Shown here piece by piece: positions 48,411 through 56,154 of a stretch of 64,000 nt of DNA; position 1 is the stretch's first letter, and each line of letters opens with the position of its first letter. A model generated the notes under the pieces. It was not told the DNA's origin. It worked only from the letters and a program-made list of their open reading frames with translations, and did no database searches. The position numbers were made by a program, and so were the translations under genes. Source of the stretch: Oligoflexia bacterium (GTDB taxonomy: Bacteria > Bdellovibrionota > UBA1018); assembly GCA_014376785.1 (NCBI GenBank), contig JACMQW010000007.1, forward strand, positions 1 through 64,000, written 5' to 3'.

Positions 48411-49232
48411 TTAGTTCGATTTCAAATCTGCTTCACGAAGGCCGTGAAACTCTGGTTTTCTTTTTTCCGTGAATGCGGTCATTCCTTCTCTTTGATCGAA
48501 GGAACCCATGAGGCGACCAAACGCGTGGGATTCCGCATCGACTTTCGTGTTCAGTCCCATTGCCTCCGTAAATTCGACCATCAACGTCTTTGCTTTTGAA
48601 ACTGCGGACGCGCTCTGGAGTGCAATGCTTTTTGCGTGCACTAGAACCGCTTCCATAAATCCCTCCGCCGGAAGGACGTGGTTTACGAGTCCCATTGCTT
48701 TTGCTTCATCCGCTTTTACTTTTCGACCGGAATAGATCAATTCCTTTGCTCGAGGGAGGCCCACTGCACGGGCGAGTCGAAAGCATCCACCAAAACCAGG
48801 AATAATTCCTAAGCCCACTTCAGGTTGGCCGAATATCGCTTTTTCGCTTGCGATGATGAAATCGCATGCAATGGCCATCTCCGTGCCGCCGCCTAATGCA
48901 AAACCATTCACGGCCGCGATCACTGGCTTTGGCATGGTCTCGAGGAGCTTAGCAACTTCGTGGCCCACTTGCGAAAATCCCACACCGTCACCGGGCGTAA
49001 GGTCCTTCATTTCGGAAATGTCGGCTCCGGCGATAAATGCTTTCTCGCCTTCGCCCGTGAAAACAATCACTCTTACTGCGTCGTCTTGCGCAAGTGAGAG
49101 TAATGCTCTGCGGAGTTCGAGGAGGGTAGCAGAATTGAGAGCGTTTAATGCCTTAGGACGGTTGATTTTTAAAATCGCGATTCCTGGATGCGCATGTTCG
49201 ATCAGAAGGTTTTCGTAATTCGACGCAGTCAT
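48411..49232 (-). CDS. Enoyl-CoA hydratase (crotonase family)
   Basis: 273 residues starting MTASNYENLLIE; an in-frame GTG four codons earlier lacks a ribosome-binding site, whereas GGGG precedes this ATG, which overlaps the hbd stop (ATGA). Crotonase motifs: NRPKALNALN, AFIAGADISEM, and the two catalytic glutamates in NGFALGGGTEMAIACDF (near residue 115) and FGQPEVGLGIIPGFGG (near 135). It hydrates crotonyl-CoA to 3-hydroxybutyryl-CoA in this context. Confidence 0.92.
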   Translation of the reverse strand: MTASNYENLLIEHAHPGIAILKINRPKALNALNSATLLELRRALLSLAQDDAVRVIVFTGEGEKAFIAGADISEMKDLTPGDGVGFSQVGHEVAKLLETMPKPVIAAVNGFALGGGTEMAIACDFIIASEKAIFGQPEVGLGIIPGFGGCFRLARAVGLPRAKELIYSGRKVKADEAKAMGLVNHVLPAEGFMEAVLVHAKSIALQSASAVSKAKTLMVEFTEAMGLNTKVDAESHAFGRLMGSFDQREGMTAFTEKRKPEFHGLREADLKSN

Positions 49233-50143
49233 TTTGTACCCCACCGCATTGGAAGCGGATTCTCCGGATTTGCGTAGTCGTAAAACCCTTTTTTATTTTT
49301 TCGGCCAAACCAACCAGCAGAAACCATCTGCTTCAGAAGGGGGCTCGGTCGGTATTTCGAATCACTGAGGCCTGTGTGAAGGACCTCCATGATCGCTAAG
49401 CAAGTATCGAGACCAATAAAATCGGCGAGGGTGAGCGGGCCCATCGGCTGGTTGGTTCCTAATTTCATCGCTGTGTCGACATCTTCGACGGAAGCAATCC
49501 CCTCATACACCACCTGAACCGCTTCATTAATCATCGGCATGAGAATGCGATTTACCGCAAAGCCGGGAATGTCTTGGACAGAGATGAAGGTTTTCCCCAT
49601 TTTTTCGGAAACCGATTTAACCGCTTCGAAAGCTGCATCAGAGGTCTGGATTGCGCGAATTCCTTCGATCAGCTTCATGACGGGAACTGGATTCATGAAA
49701 TGCATGCCCACCACAAGTGCGGGTCTTTTGGTTTGGGCCGCGATGAGCGTGATGGAAATCGATGAAGTGTTCGTCGCGAGAATCGCGGTCGCCTTACAAG
49801 CTTCATCTAATTTTCTGAAGAGTTCGAATTTCAGAGTTGGATTTTCAGTGACCGCCTCGATGACGAGGTCCGCATCCCTCAGGTCAGAAATACCGCTTAC
49901 TGGCTGAATGCCTGCGAGAATGGTTTTTACTTCTGCAGGCGAAATTTTTTCTTTTTCTATCTGCTTTTGAAGTCCGGCCTCGATTTTCTTTTTTCCCGAC
50001 TCCGCCGTCGCGAGATCACGGTCCGCAAGAAGAACTTTAAATCCGCTTTGAGCCGCGACTTGGGCGATTCCTCCTCCCATCTGTCCGGAGCCTAAAACGC
50101 CGATCTGAGCTATATTCGAAGGAGTCAAAGAAGGTGTAGACAT
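49229..50143 (-). CDS. hbd: 3-hydroxybutyryl-CoA dehydrogenase
   Basis: 304 residues from the ATG giving MSTPSLTPSNIAQIGVLG; a longer in-frame ORF upstream runs into mnmE. NAD-binding GVLGSGQMGGGIAQVAAQSGF (residues 15-35) and the catalytic HFMNPVPVMKLIE (His near 150) with NRILMPMINEA are typical of the short single-domain enzymes. It oxidises 3-hydroxybutyryl-CoA to acetoacetyl-CoA. The thiolase that would finish the pathway is not in the window. It starts 25 bases after mnmE, so the module may be read from the mnmE promoter. Confidence 0.93.
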   Translation of the reverse strand: MSTPSLTPSNIAQIGVLGSGQMGGGIAQVAAQSGFKVLLADRDLATAESGKKKIEAGLQKQIEKEKISPAEVKTILAGIQPVSGISDLRDADLVIEAVTENPTLKFELFRKLDEACKATAILATNTSSISITLIAAQTKRPALVVGMHFMNPVPVMKLIEGIRAIQTSDAAFEAVKSVSEKMGKTFISVQDIPGFAVNRILMPMINEAVQVVYEGIASVEDVDTAMKLGTNQPMGPLTLADFIGLDTCLAIMEVLHTGLSDSKYRPSPLLKQMVSAGWFGRKNKKGFYDYANPENPLPMRWGTK

Positions 50144-50168
50144 CTGAAGAACTTCGCCTGAAGCGAAG

Positions 50169-51590
50169 CTATTTTCCAATACAAAATTCCGAGAAGATCC
50201 TGCCCAAAATATCATCTGGAAGCGTCTCACCAATCACTGGACCGAGCGCATTCAGCGCTTGCCGCAAGTCAGACGCGAAAAAATCTTCTCCGGGCGCCGC
50301 GAACGCTCGCTCTAGGTGTTCTTGTGCGTCTCGCACAGCCTGGAGGTGATCCAAACGGGTTAAAAGCACTTCTCCGGGCGCGCGTTCGACCAATGGGATT
50401 CCAAACTCAATAATGCCCCTCACAGAGTCCCGAATGCCGTTGCTGTCCACAACAGACACTGGATAAATGCGTTGAACGCCCAGGTCTGCGACTTTTCTGC
50501 GCGATTCCTGAACACCATCTGGGCTAATCCGGTCCGTCTTCGTAAGAATAACCATCGTCTTTTCCGAAGGTTTTCCAACCGCGCTCCAGACGGCGAGCGA
50601 TTGCTCCCATTCTTCCGAGCTTTCACCAGCCTCGACGATGAATGCGATGAAGTCACATTCGGATGCTGCACGAAGGCTTCGGTCCATTCCGATTCTTTCG
50701 ATGGCATCGTCGGTTCGAGCACGAATGCCTGCTGTGTCTTCAAGCCGAAGGGTGATGGATCGTCCGCCCTGACGAAGCGTGAGCGACTCGCGAACCACGT
50801 CGCGGGTCGTTCCTGCTTGGTCTGAGACGATCGAGCGCTCTTCTCCCAAAAGAGCGTTAAAATAGCTGGATTTGCCGGCATTTGGGCGACCAATAAAGGC
50901 CGCCTTAATTCCGTCTTGGATTTTTCTACCGCGGTCAAAAGAACTCTCGAGCTCTTCGAGGCGTTTCAAAATGTTTTGAGTCCGCTTTTTCAAAACCGGG
51001 AGTGAAAGCTCTTCGACATCTTGATCCGCAAAATCGATACCGATTTCTGCCAGCGTAACGAGTTTTCGAAGCCCTTCCGCAAGTTCGGTAATGAGCTTTG
51101 CTTGCGAGCCTTCCATTTTTTCCAACGCGAGGGTTGCTGCTCCGGCGTTTTTTGCCGCTATGAGATCAGCGACTGCCTGGGCGGCCGTAATGGATGTTTT
51201 GCCATTCCTTACAGCCCGAAAACTAAATTCTCCTGCAAGCGCCTGGCGCGATCCGAGTCCTGAAAGGGCTTCAAGCAATCTTTCCGCGACTGCGGATCCG
51301 CCGTGGATAAAAAGCTCTGCGGCTTCTTCTCCCGTGTGGGATTTCGGGTTTTCGAAGTAAACCGCCATCCCATCGTCTATTAGCGCCGTTCGTTCTTCTG
51401 TCGCTTTTGGGTCCCACATTTTCGAGCGGAAAAAAAATCGCGGGGCTTGCGCCGCGCTCCCACCTCGAGTGATTCGATCTAAGATCTCCCGCGAGCGTGG
51501 GCCACTGATTCGCACGATCGCGAGCGCCCCTCCTGGAGGCGTCGCGAGGGCGTGGATCGTGTCGTGCGAGAGGTACTGCGCCGAACTCAA
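50169..51590 (-). CDS. mnmE: tRNA modification GTPase MnmE (TrmE, ThdF)
   Basis: 473 residues. N-terminal tetrahydrofolate-binding domain (DTIHALATPPGGALAIVRISG, residues 10-30), the G domain with GRPNAGKSSYFNALLGEERSIVSDQAGTTRD and DTAGIR (residues about 229-286), then the C-terminal FCIGK with the catalytic cysteine. The G4 motif reads TKTD instead of NKxD, a mild deviation. Works with MnmG. Ten bases separate it from yidC; jag/khpB, often between them, is absent. Confidence 0.96.
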   Translation of the reverse strand: MSSAQYLSHDTIHALATPPGGALAIVRISGPRSREILDRITRGGSAAQAPRFFFRSKMWDPKATEERTALIDDGMAVYFENPKSHTGEEAAELFIHGGSAVAERLLEALSGLGSRQALAGEFSFRAVRNGKTSITAAQAVADLIAAKNAGAATLALEKMEGSQAKLITELAEGLRKLVTLAEIGIDFADQDVEELSLPVLKKRTQNILKRLEELESSFDRGRKIQDGIKAAFIGRPNAGKSSYFNALLGEERSIVSDQAGTTRDVVRESLTLRQGGRSITLRLEDTAGIRARTDDAIERIGMDRSLRAASECDFIAFIVEAGESSEEWEQSLAVWSAVGKPSEKTMVILTKTDRISPDGVQESRRKVADLGVQRIYPVSVVDSNGIRDSVRGIIEFGIPLVERAPGEVLLTRLDHLQAVRDAQEHLERAFAAPGEDFFASDLRQALNALGPVIGETLPDDILGRIFSEFCIGK

Positions 51591-51599
51591 GGAAAACCC

Positions 51600-53162
51600 T
51601 TAGGCTAACCTTTTATTCAGATATTTTTGCTGAGCAATCGAGGCGGCCGCATTGACGAGCATGTAGATCGTTAATCCGGCAGGAAGGTTGATCATCATCA
51701 CGCCGAAAAACAGGGGCATGAATTGCAACATTTTCGCCTGCATCGGATCGGTCGCAGTCGAAGGTGTCACCTTCTGCTGAAGCCACATCATGCCCGTCAA
51801 AAGAACCGGAGTGATGTAGAACGGATCTTTCAAAGAGAGATCCTGAATCCAGCCAAAAAACGGCGCTTGGTAGAGTTCAATCGAGCTGTAGAGCACTCGG
51901 TAGAGGGCAAAAAAGACCGGCATCTGGATCACAATCGGAAGACATCCTGCGACGGGGTTATAGCCCTGCGTCTTCATAAACGTGATCATCTCTCGGTTCA
52001 GAGATTCCTTATCGTCTTTATGTTTTTCTTTGAGCGCATTCATTTGCGGCTGGAGAGCCGCAATTTTTTTCATGCTCTTCATGGATTTGTAGGTGAGAGG
52101 GAACGTGATGAGCTTGATCAAAAGCGTCAGCAGGATAATAGAAATTCCCCAGTTACCAATGGCGGAGTTAATCCACTTCATCACTTTCAAAATCGGATAA
52201 GCGAAGAAGGTGAACCATCCGAAATCGATGGTTAAATCTAAAGAATGTTCGACCGCATGAAGCGTGTTCATTTCTTTCGGCCCGAAATAAGCCTTCAGTG
52301 GAATCCGAATCGTGTTGCCGGTAACTGGGTAAACAAGACTGATTTTAGCGTTCTTTTCGCCGGGGAGGGCTTGGGCTAGAGCTCTCGGAGCCGGGTCAGC
52401 GGGGATCAGTGCCAAAAGGAAATAACGGCTCTGGGCTGCAATCCATTTCGTTACCCCGGGCAAATCCTGAACCGGTTTTACATCTTTCAGATGCAAGCGC
52501 TCCAGTGACGTTCCTTGATAAGCTAAGAGCTGCCGATCATTTGCTTCGTGATCTTCAAGTGGGGCTTTCGCTCCGACAGACACGAATGCGTAGTTCGGTT
52601 TTTTCGTTTTAAACTCTGCAGTGAGGACTAAATCGACCCACTTTTTATCCGCGCCATAGCTGTACTCACGGGTCAGCTTGAGATTCGCATCTTCGTAATT
52701 CCAGATGGCTCCGCCTTCGGAAGCTTTCATGGTTCCTTGAACATTCGAAGCATAAGCCAAGTCGGGAAGGTCGAATGCAAATTCCCCCTCTCCGCCGTTG
52801 TTCTGAGTGACTTCAACCATGTCGATCGTCGGTGCGTCTTTTTTCATCTCACGCTTGTAAGCGGTGAGTTTCCAGTCGGTGAAAAACCTTCCTGCATCGC
52901 CGATGAACGCGGGTCCGGTTCCGGTAGAAATCTCCGTGCTTTTCGCGATAATTTCTTTTTGCGAAATCGCCTGGACGCTTCCACTTAATGCGCCACTACT
53001 GGTCGCCGTGTTCGTGGAATTCGTTCCTGAAGAACCGCCGGCGGTCATCGTCGTGGTTTCTACTGCCGTCGGTTTTGGCATCCTTGGCTCGATGTAAAAC
53101 TTCTGCCAGCCAACGAATACGATGAGGGAAAGTCCGATAGCGATCAACGTCTTACGATCCAT
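51600..53162 (-). CDS. yidC: Membrane protein insertase YidC
   Basis: 520 residues. An N-terminal membrane segment (LIAIGLSLIVFVGWQKFYI), a large periplasmic beta-supersandwich (about 70-310), and the C-terminal five-helix insertase core with YKSMKSMKKIAALQPQMNALKEKHKDD (about 355-382) and PVAGCLPIVIQMPVFFALYRVL (about 402-423) are all present. It inserts and folds inner-membrane proteins, including Fo subunits. yidD is 18 bases upstream. Confidence 0.97.
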   Translation of the reverse strand: MDRKTLIAIGLSLIVFVGWQKFYIEPRMPKPTAVETTTMTAGGSSGTNSTNTATSSGALSGSVQAISQKEIIAKSTEISTGTGPAFIGDAGRFFTDWKLTAYKREMKKDAPTIDMVEVTQNNGGEGEFAFDLPDLAYASNVQGTMKASEGGAIWNYEDANLKLTREYSYGADKKWVDLVLTAEFKTKKPNYAFVSVGAKAPLEDHEANDRQLLAYQGTSLERLHLKDVKPVQDLPGVTKWIAAQSRYFLLALIPADPAPRALAQALPGEKNAKISLVYPVTGNTIRIPLKAYFGPKEMNTLHAVEHSLDLTIDFGWFTFFAYPILKVMKWINSAIGNWGISIILLTLLIKLITFPLTYKSMKSMKKIAALQPQMNALKEKHKDDKESLNREMITFMKTQGYNPVAGCLPIVIQMPVFFALYRVLYSSIELYQAPFFGWIQDLSLKDPFYITPVLLTGMMWLQQKVTPSTATDPMQAKMLQFMPLFFGVMMINLPAGLTIYMLVNAAASIAQQKYLNKRLA

Positions 53163-53179
53163 AAGTCAGGTCTGCTTTC

Positions 53180-53425
53180 TCAATTTTTTTCAGGAACCGG
53201 ATCATATCCGCATCCACCCCAAGGGTGGCAACGCAAGAGGCGGCGAAGTCCTAACCCGCCTCCAGCCCAAATCCCGTGAGTTTCAACGGCATCGCCAAAA
53301 TAGCGGCTACACGTCGGCTCAAAACGACACCCGTAAGCTGGTCCTACAAGGGCGTGGATAAAAGGCGATATGATCCTTCTATACAGATTAACGAGCGCGT
53401 TTGAAACGAGCCATTTCGCGCTCAC
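53180..53425 (-). CDS. yidD: Membrane protein insertion efficiency factor YidD
   Basis: 81 residues from a GTG seven bases after GAGGAG and inside the 3' end of rnpA (38-base overlap). The family signature [32 protein letters not shown] spans residues 10-41 (key YRRxISP, CRxxPTCS) and [13 protein letters not shown] closes it. YidD is a small membrane-associated protein acting with YidC. Longer upstream starts were rejected because they run deep into rnpA and lack a ribosome-binding site. Confidence 0.9.
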   Translation of the reverse strand: MSAKWLVSNALVNLYRRIISPFIHALVGPAYGCRFEPTCSRYFGDAVETHGIWAGGGLGLRRLLRCHPWGGCGYDPVPEKN

Positions 53426-53789
53426 TCGGGAACTCCTCTTCCAGTGTGTGGCGAAGGCGCCGGGCATATTCATAATCAAGTCGACGCCCCCCCGAAATCA
53501 CGACGTTGTAGTCGTAACTTCCTAGGGGCGTTTTCATTTTTCTGAAAGCTTCGCGAATGGTTCTTTTCACTCGGTTCCGCTCAACGGAATTGCACTTCGT
53601 CTTAATCGTTACGCCCAACCGGAAATATCCGAGTTCATTTGGCAGACGAAAAATCGCGCACTCGCGAAGACGCAAGACATCACTCCCCTGGAAGAATTTC
53701 AAAAACTCCCAGTGGTAATGAAGGCGGTATTCGGGTCCGTAGGAAAAATTACTTGGCGGCAATCGTCGATGCGAGGCGCTTACGGCCAC
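53388..53789 (-). CDS. rnpA: Ribonuclease P protein component
   Basis: 133 residues from GTG 53789. The core [30 protein letters not shown] (near residues 57-86; key RNRVKR..RE.FR) is diagnostic for RnpA, the protein subunit of tRNA 5' processing. No convincing ribosome-binding site precedes the GTG, and it overlaps rpmH by 41 bases; a TTG at 53762 is the alternative. Such overlap with rpmH occurs in some lineages. yidD begins inside its 3' end. Confidence 0.92.
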   Translation of the reverse strand: MAVSASHRRLPPSNFSYGPEYRLHYHWEFLKFFQGSDVLRLRECAIFRLPNELGYFRLGVTIKTKCNSVERNRVKRTIREAFRKMKTPLGSYDYNVVISGGRRLDYEYARRLRHTLEEEFPSEREMARFKRAR

Positions 53790-53898
53790 GGGTCCGGCGA
53801 CGCGCTAAGATTTTTTTGCCGTTCTTCGTCTTCATGCGCGCGCGGAATCCGTGACGGCGACGGCGCTTGGTACGTGACGGTTGGAGTGTACGTTTCAT
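53749..53898 (-). CDS. rpmH: Ribosomal protein L34
   Basis: 49 residues read directly from the sequence: starts [18 protein letters not shown], ends RLASTIAAK. This is the L34 consensus with a slightly extended C-terminus. ATG preceded by GAGGATTTAGTTT. Divergent from dnaA across 135 bases, the typical origin-proximal arrangement. Confidence 0.97.
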   Translation of the reverse strand: MKRTLQPSRTKRRRRHGFRARMKTKNGKKILARRRTRGRKRLASTIAAK

Positions 53899-54033
53899 AA
53901 ACTAAATCCTCGGAAATAAAAAATTAAGAGGCCCATGTTTACTCAAAGCGACCCCGTGTCGTCAAGGGAAGGTTGTCAGTGACAGATTTCCCATGCTAAT
54001 CCCCTAGAAAACGGGGCGGATGGCAGTCGTAGT

Positions 54034-55509
54034 ATGCGAACACTTTTACAATTCGACGATTCTCAATGGCCAGAGGTCTGGCGCGCCGTCTATCGTCATC
54101 TGGAAACAGAAGGGACGCTGACCCCGCAACAACTCCAGCTTTGGATCGCCCCGCTGCGCCTCCTAGGAATCGCCGAAGGCCCAAATCACGAGGGTTTTCG
54201 CGTTCAAATGGCGGCCCAGACGGATTTCGCAAGTCACTGGATCGTCTCTCATTTCCAAATCCAAATTGAGCAAGCCTTCACTCAGATTCTCGGGCAACCT
54301 GCTTCTCTAAGCGTCGTCGTGTCGCTTTCGGACGGAGCCTCCCAAACCGCAGAACCGCCTGTAGAAAAGCTCTCTGCGCCGCCCGGTACCGTTTCATCGC
54401 CTCGTTCCGAGCCGCGACCGCCTGCGCAAGCGGACCCCGTTCCGGATTCAGGTGTCCTCTGGGGCGCAATGAGCCGCAGTCCGCAAACCCAATCCTCTCA
54501 GTTTGATCCGCGGTACACTTTCGATACCTTTGTCGTCGGAGCGTCGAATCAGTTTGCTCATGCTTCTTCTTTTGCGGTTTCGGAGAATCCCGCTCGCCAA
54601 TACAATCCGCTTTTCCTCTATTCACAGCCAGGATTGGGGAAAACCCACCTTCTGCATGCCATCGCAAACCAAGTCTTAGCTCACAATCCGAATTCGCGAG
54701 TGCTCTACATCTCTGCCGAACGGTTCGTGAATGAAATGATCGAGTCGATCCAGCATCACAAAACGACGGAATTTCGAAAGAAATACCGAGATAGTTACGA
54801 TGTGATTCTTTTCGATGACATCCAGTTCATCGCGGGAAAAGAGCGCACCGAGGAAGAGTTTTTTCACACGTTCAACGCTCTCCATTCTTCAAAACGACAA
54901 ATTGTTTTGACGAGCGACCGGCCTCCAAAAGAAATCGAGGGGCTTGAAGAGCGGTTGCGGACTCGGTTTGAATGGGGACTGATTGCTGATATCACCCCGC
55001 CGGAAATTGAGACGCGAATCGCGATCCTGAAAGCCAAAGCGGAACGCGATGACATCTACCTTCCAGACGACGTGGCCACTTTTTTAGCCACGTACATTAA
55101 GTCGAATGTTCGGGAACTTGAAGGAGTGCTGATCAAGCTTCAGGCCCACGCGTCTCTCACGGGTGCGGAACTCTCGCTGGAACTCGCAAAGCAGCAGCTG
55201 AAAATTGTCGTCCCCGAACAGGGATCGAATTACACCATCGAGTCGATCCAATCCGCCGTGGCAAAACACTTCCGGCTGAAAGCGTCTGACTTCAAATCAA
55301 ACTCTAAGCAGCGTTCCGTTGCTCGCCCTAGGCAAATTGCGATGTATTTGATTCGCAAATACACCAGCCTCGGATTCAAAGAGATCGGCCAGTTTTTTGG
55401 GGGCCGAGATCACACCACGATCATGCACGCGTGCCGAGAAATCGAAAAAAAGATCGACGCAGATCCCGAAATAAAAGACGCCGTCGAAGCCATCCAAAAC
55501 CTCCTCTAA
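54034..55509 (+). CDS. dnaA: Chromosomal replication initiator DnaA
   Basis: 491 residues with the four usual domains: N-terminal interaction domain (1-95), a Pro/Ser linker (100-155), AAA+ domain (about 156-370) and the DNA-binding helix-turn-helix with GGRDHTTIMHACREIEKKI near residue 450. Walker A reads YSQPGLGKTH (S197-Q-P-G-L-G-K203-T204): the first glycine of the usual GGVGLGKT is replaced by Ser. Walker B is VILFDDIQFI, and the sensor and box regions are normal. The ribosome-binding site is weak. Its target boxes lie just downstream in the dnaA-dnaN gap. Confidence 0.96.
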   Translation: MRTLLQFDDSQWPEVWRAVYRHLETEGTLTPQQLQLWIAPLRLLGIAEGPNHEGFRVQMAAQTDFASHWIVSHFQIQIEQAFTQILGQPASLSVVVSLSDGASQTAEPPVEKLSAPPGTVSSPRSEPRPPAQADPVPDSGVLWGAMSRSPQTQSSQFDPRYTFDTFVVGASNQFAHASSFAVSENPARQYNPLFLYSQPGLGKTHLLHAIANQVLAHNPNSRVLYISAERFVNEMIESIQHHKTTEFRKKYRDSYDVILFDDIQFIAGKERTEEEFFHTFNALHSSKRQIVLTSDRPPKEIEGLEERLRTRFEWGLIADITPPEIETRIAILKAKAERDDIYLPDDVATFLATYIKSNVRELEGVLIKLQAHASLTGAELSLELAKQQLKIVVPEQGSNYTIESIQSAVAKHFRLKASDFKSNSKQRSVARPRQIAMYLIRKYTSLGFKEIGQFFGGRDHTTIMHACREIEKKIDADPEIKDAVEAIQNLL

Positions 55510-55712
55510 CTTTACTTTCAAAGTGTTCTGCCGCGGGGTAAATTACGACTCTTCGCGCGACAGCTGACTATTCGCACTCCTGCGTCGACTTTTTGACTAG
55601 TCACTCGTTTCAAGGGTTTTCCGAAGACTAATAAAGTCGGACAAACGATTTCGGGGGATGTTCTTTCACAAAGGCAGAGAATTTTTGGGGGATGAAAGAG
55701 TCCCCAAAACAG

Positions 55713-55721
55713 TTATCCCCA
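55713..55721 (+). promoter_or_regulatory. DnaA box
   Basis: TTATCCCCA, one base from the perfect TTATCCACA; left of the AT-rich stretch. Confidence 0.8.
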
Positions 55722-55735
55722 GGACATCCGCAAAG

Positions 55736-55744
55736 TTATCCCCA
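55736..55744 (+). promoter_or_regulatory. DnaA box
   Basis: TTATCCCCA, 23 bases from the previous box in the same orientation, immediately left of the AT-rich stretch. Confidence 0.8.
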
Positions 55745-55797
55745 GAAATTTATTTGATAAGTATTTGTAATTATTAAGCTATTAAAGTTACCCCCTG

Positions 55798-55806
55798 TGT
55801 GGATAA
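55798..55806 (-). promoter_or_regulatory. DnaA box
   Basis: TGTGGATAA, the reverse of perfect TTATCCACA; right of the AT-rich stretch. Confidence 0.9.
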
Positions 55807-55836
55807 CTTTTGGGGAGTGTTTTGGTGTGGGTTAAA

Positions 55837-55866
55837 AGTTATCCACATGTTTATTTGTGGATAACT
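55837..55866. repeat. Inverted pair of perfect DnaA boxes
   Basis: AGTTATCCACA (55837-55847) and TGTGGATAACT (55856-55866) face each other across eight bases. They contain perfect DnaA boxes at 55839-55847 (plus) and 55856-55864 (minus). Confidence 0.9.
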
Positions 55867-56154
55867 CCCGCGCTTTAAATCGATTCATTTCTGAAAACAG
55901 TGAATGACCGAGTAATTAACCCAACTACTCAACTTCATCCCCAAACGCGGGTTGAAAACTTGGGGATACCGTGGTCTTTCTACGCACATCGAGATCCATC
56001 CCCAATTCTGGGAAACGATCCCCGAGAGATTTCCACCGGATTACTCCCGTGGTTTCTATTGGAGTTTCATAGTGTTAGGTGAGTTTTCCACAAATCCACA
56101 GGCCCTATGACGACTACTAGTATTTATATATATATCTCTTAAGAAGAGGACCCA

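Larger units (their letters stand above)
55510..56154. other. oriC: Chromosomal replication origin (oriC) region
   Basis: The 645-base gap between dnaA and dnaN contains no credible gene. It holds five DnaA boxes (55713-55864), degenerate boxes at 55935-55943 (TCATCCCCA), 55961-55969 (TGGGGATAC) and 56084-56092 (TTTTCCACA), an AT-rich stretch at about 55746-55788 sitting between the two box groups (candidate unwinding element), a stem TTTTGGGG/CCCCAAAA at 55683-55709, repeated GGGGGATG motifs (55653, 55687), and a second AT-rich run TATTTATATATATAT near 56119-56135 before dnaN. The position and box density make this the origin with high probability; no experimental mapping is implied. Confidence 0.9.

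Noticed and set aside
50144-50233. 30-codon N-terminal extension of the 3-hydroxybutyryl-CoA dehydrogenase
   Set aside because: It overlaps the mnmE 3' end and precedes the conserved NAD-binding start by too much; the ATG at 50143 matches the family length.
53993-54016. CCCC/GGGG short stem just upstream of dnaA
   Set aside because: Only four base pairs with a seven-base loop; too short to call a regulatory element.
55900-56082. 60-codon plus-strand ORF inside the dnaA-dnaN gap
   Set aside because: It starts at GTG with no ribosome-binding site, has no recognisable product, and runs through degenerate DnaA boxes; better explained as origin DNA.
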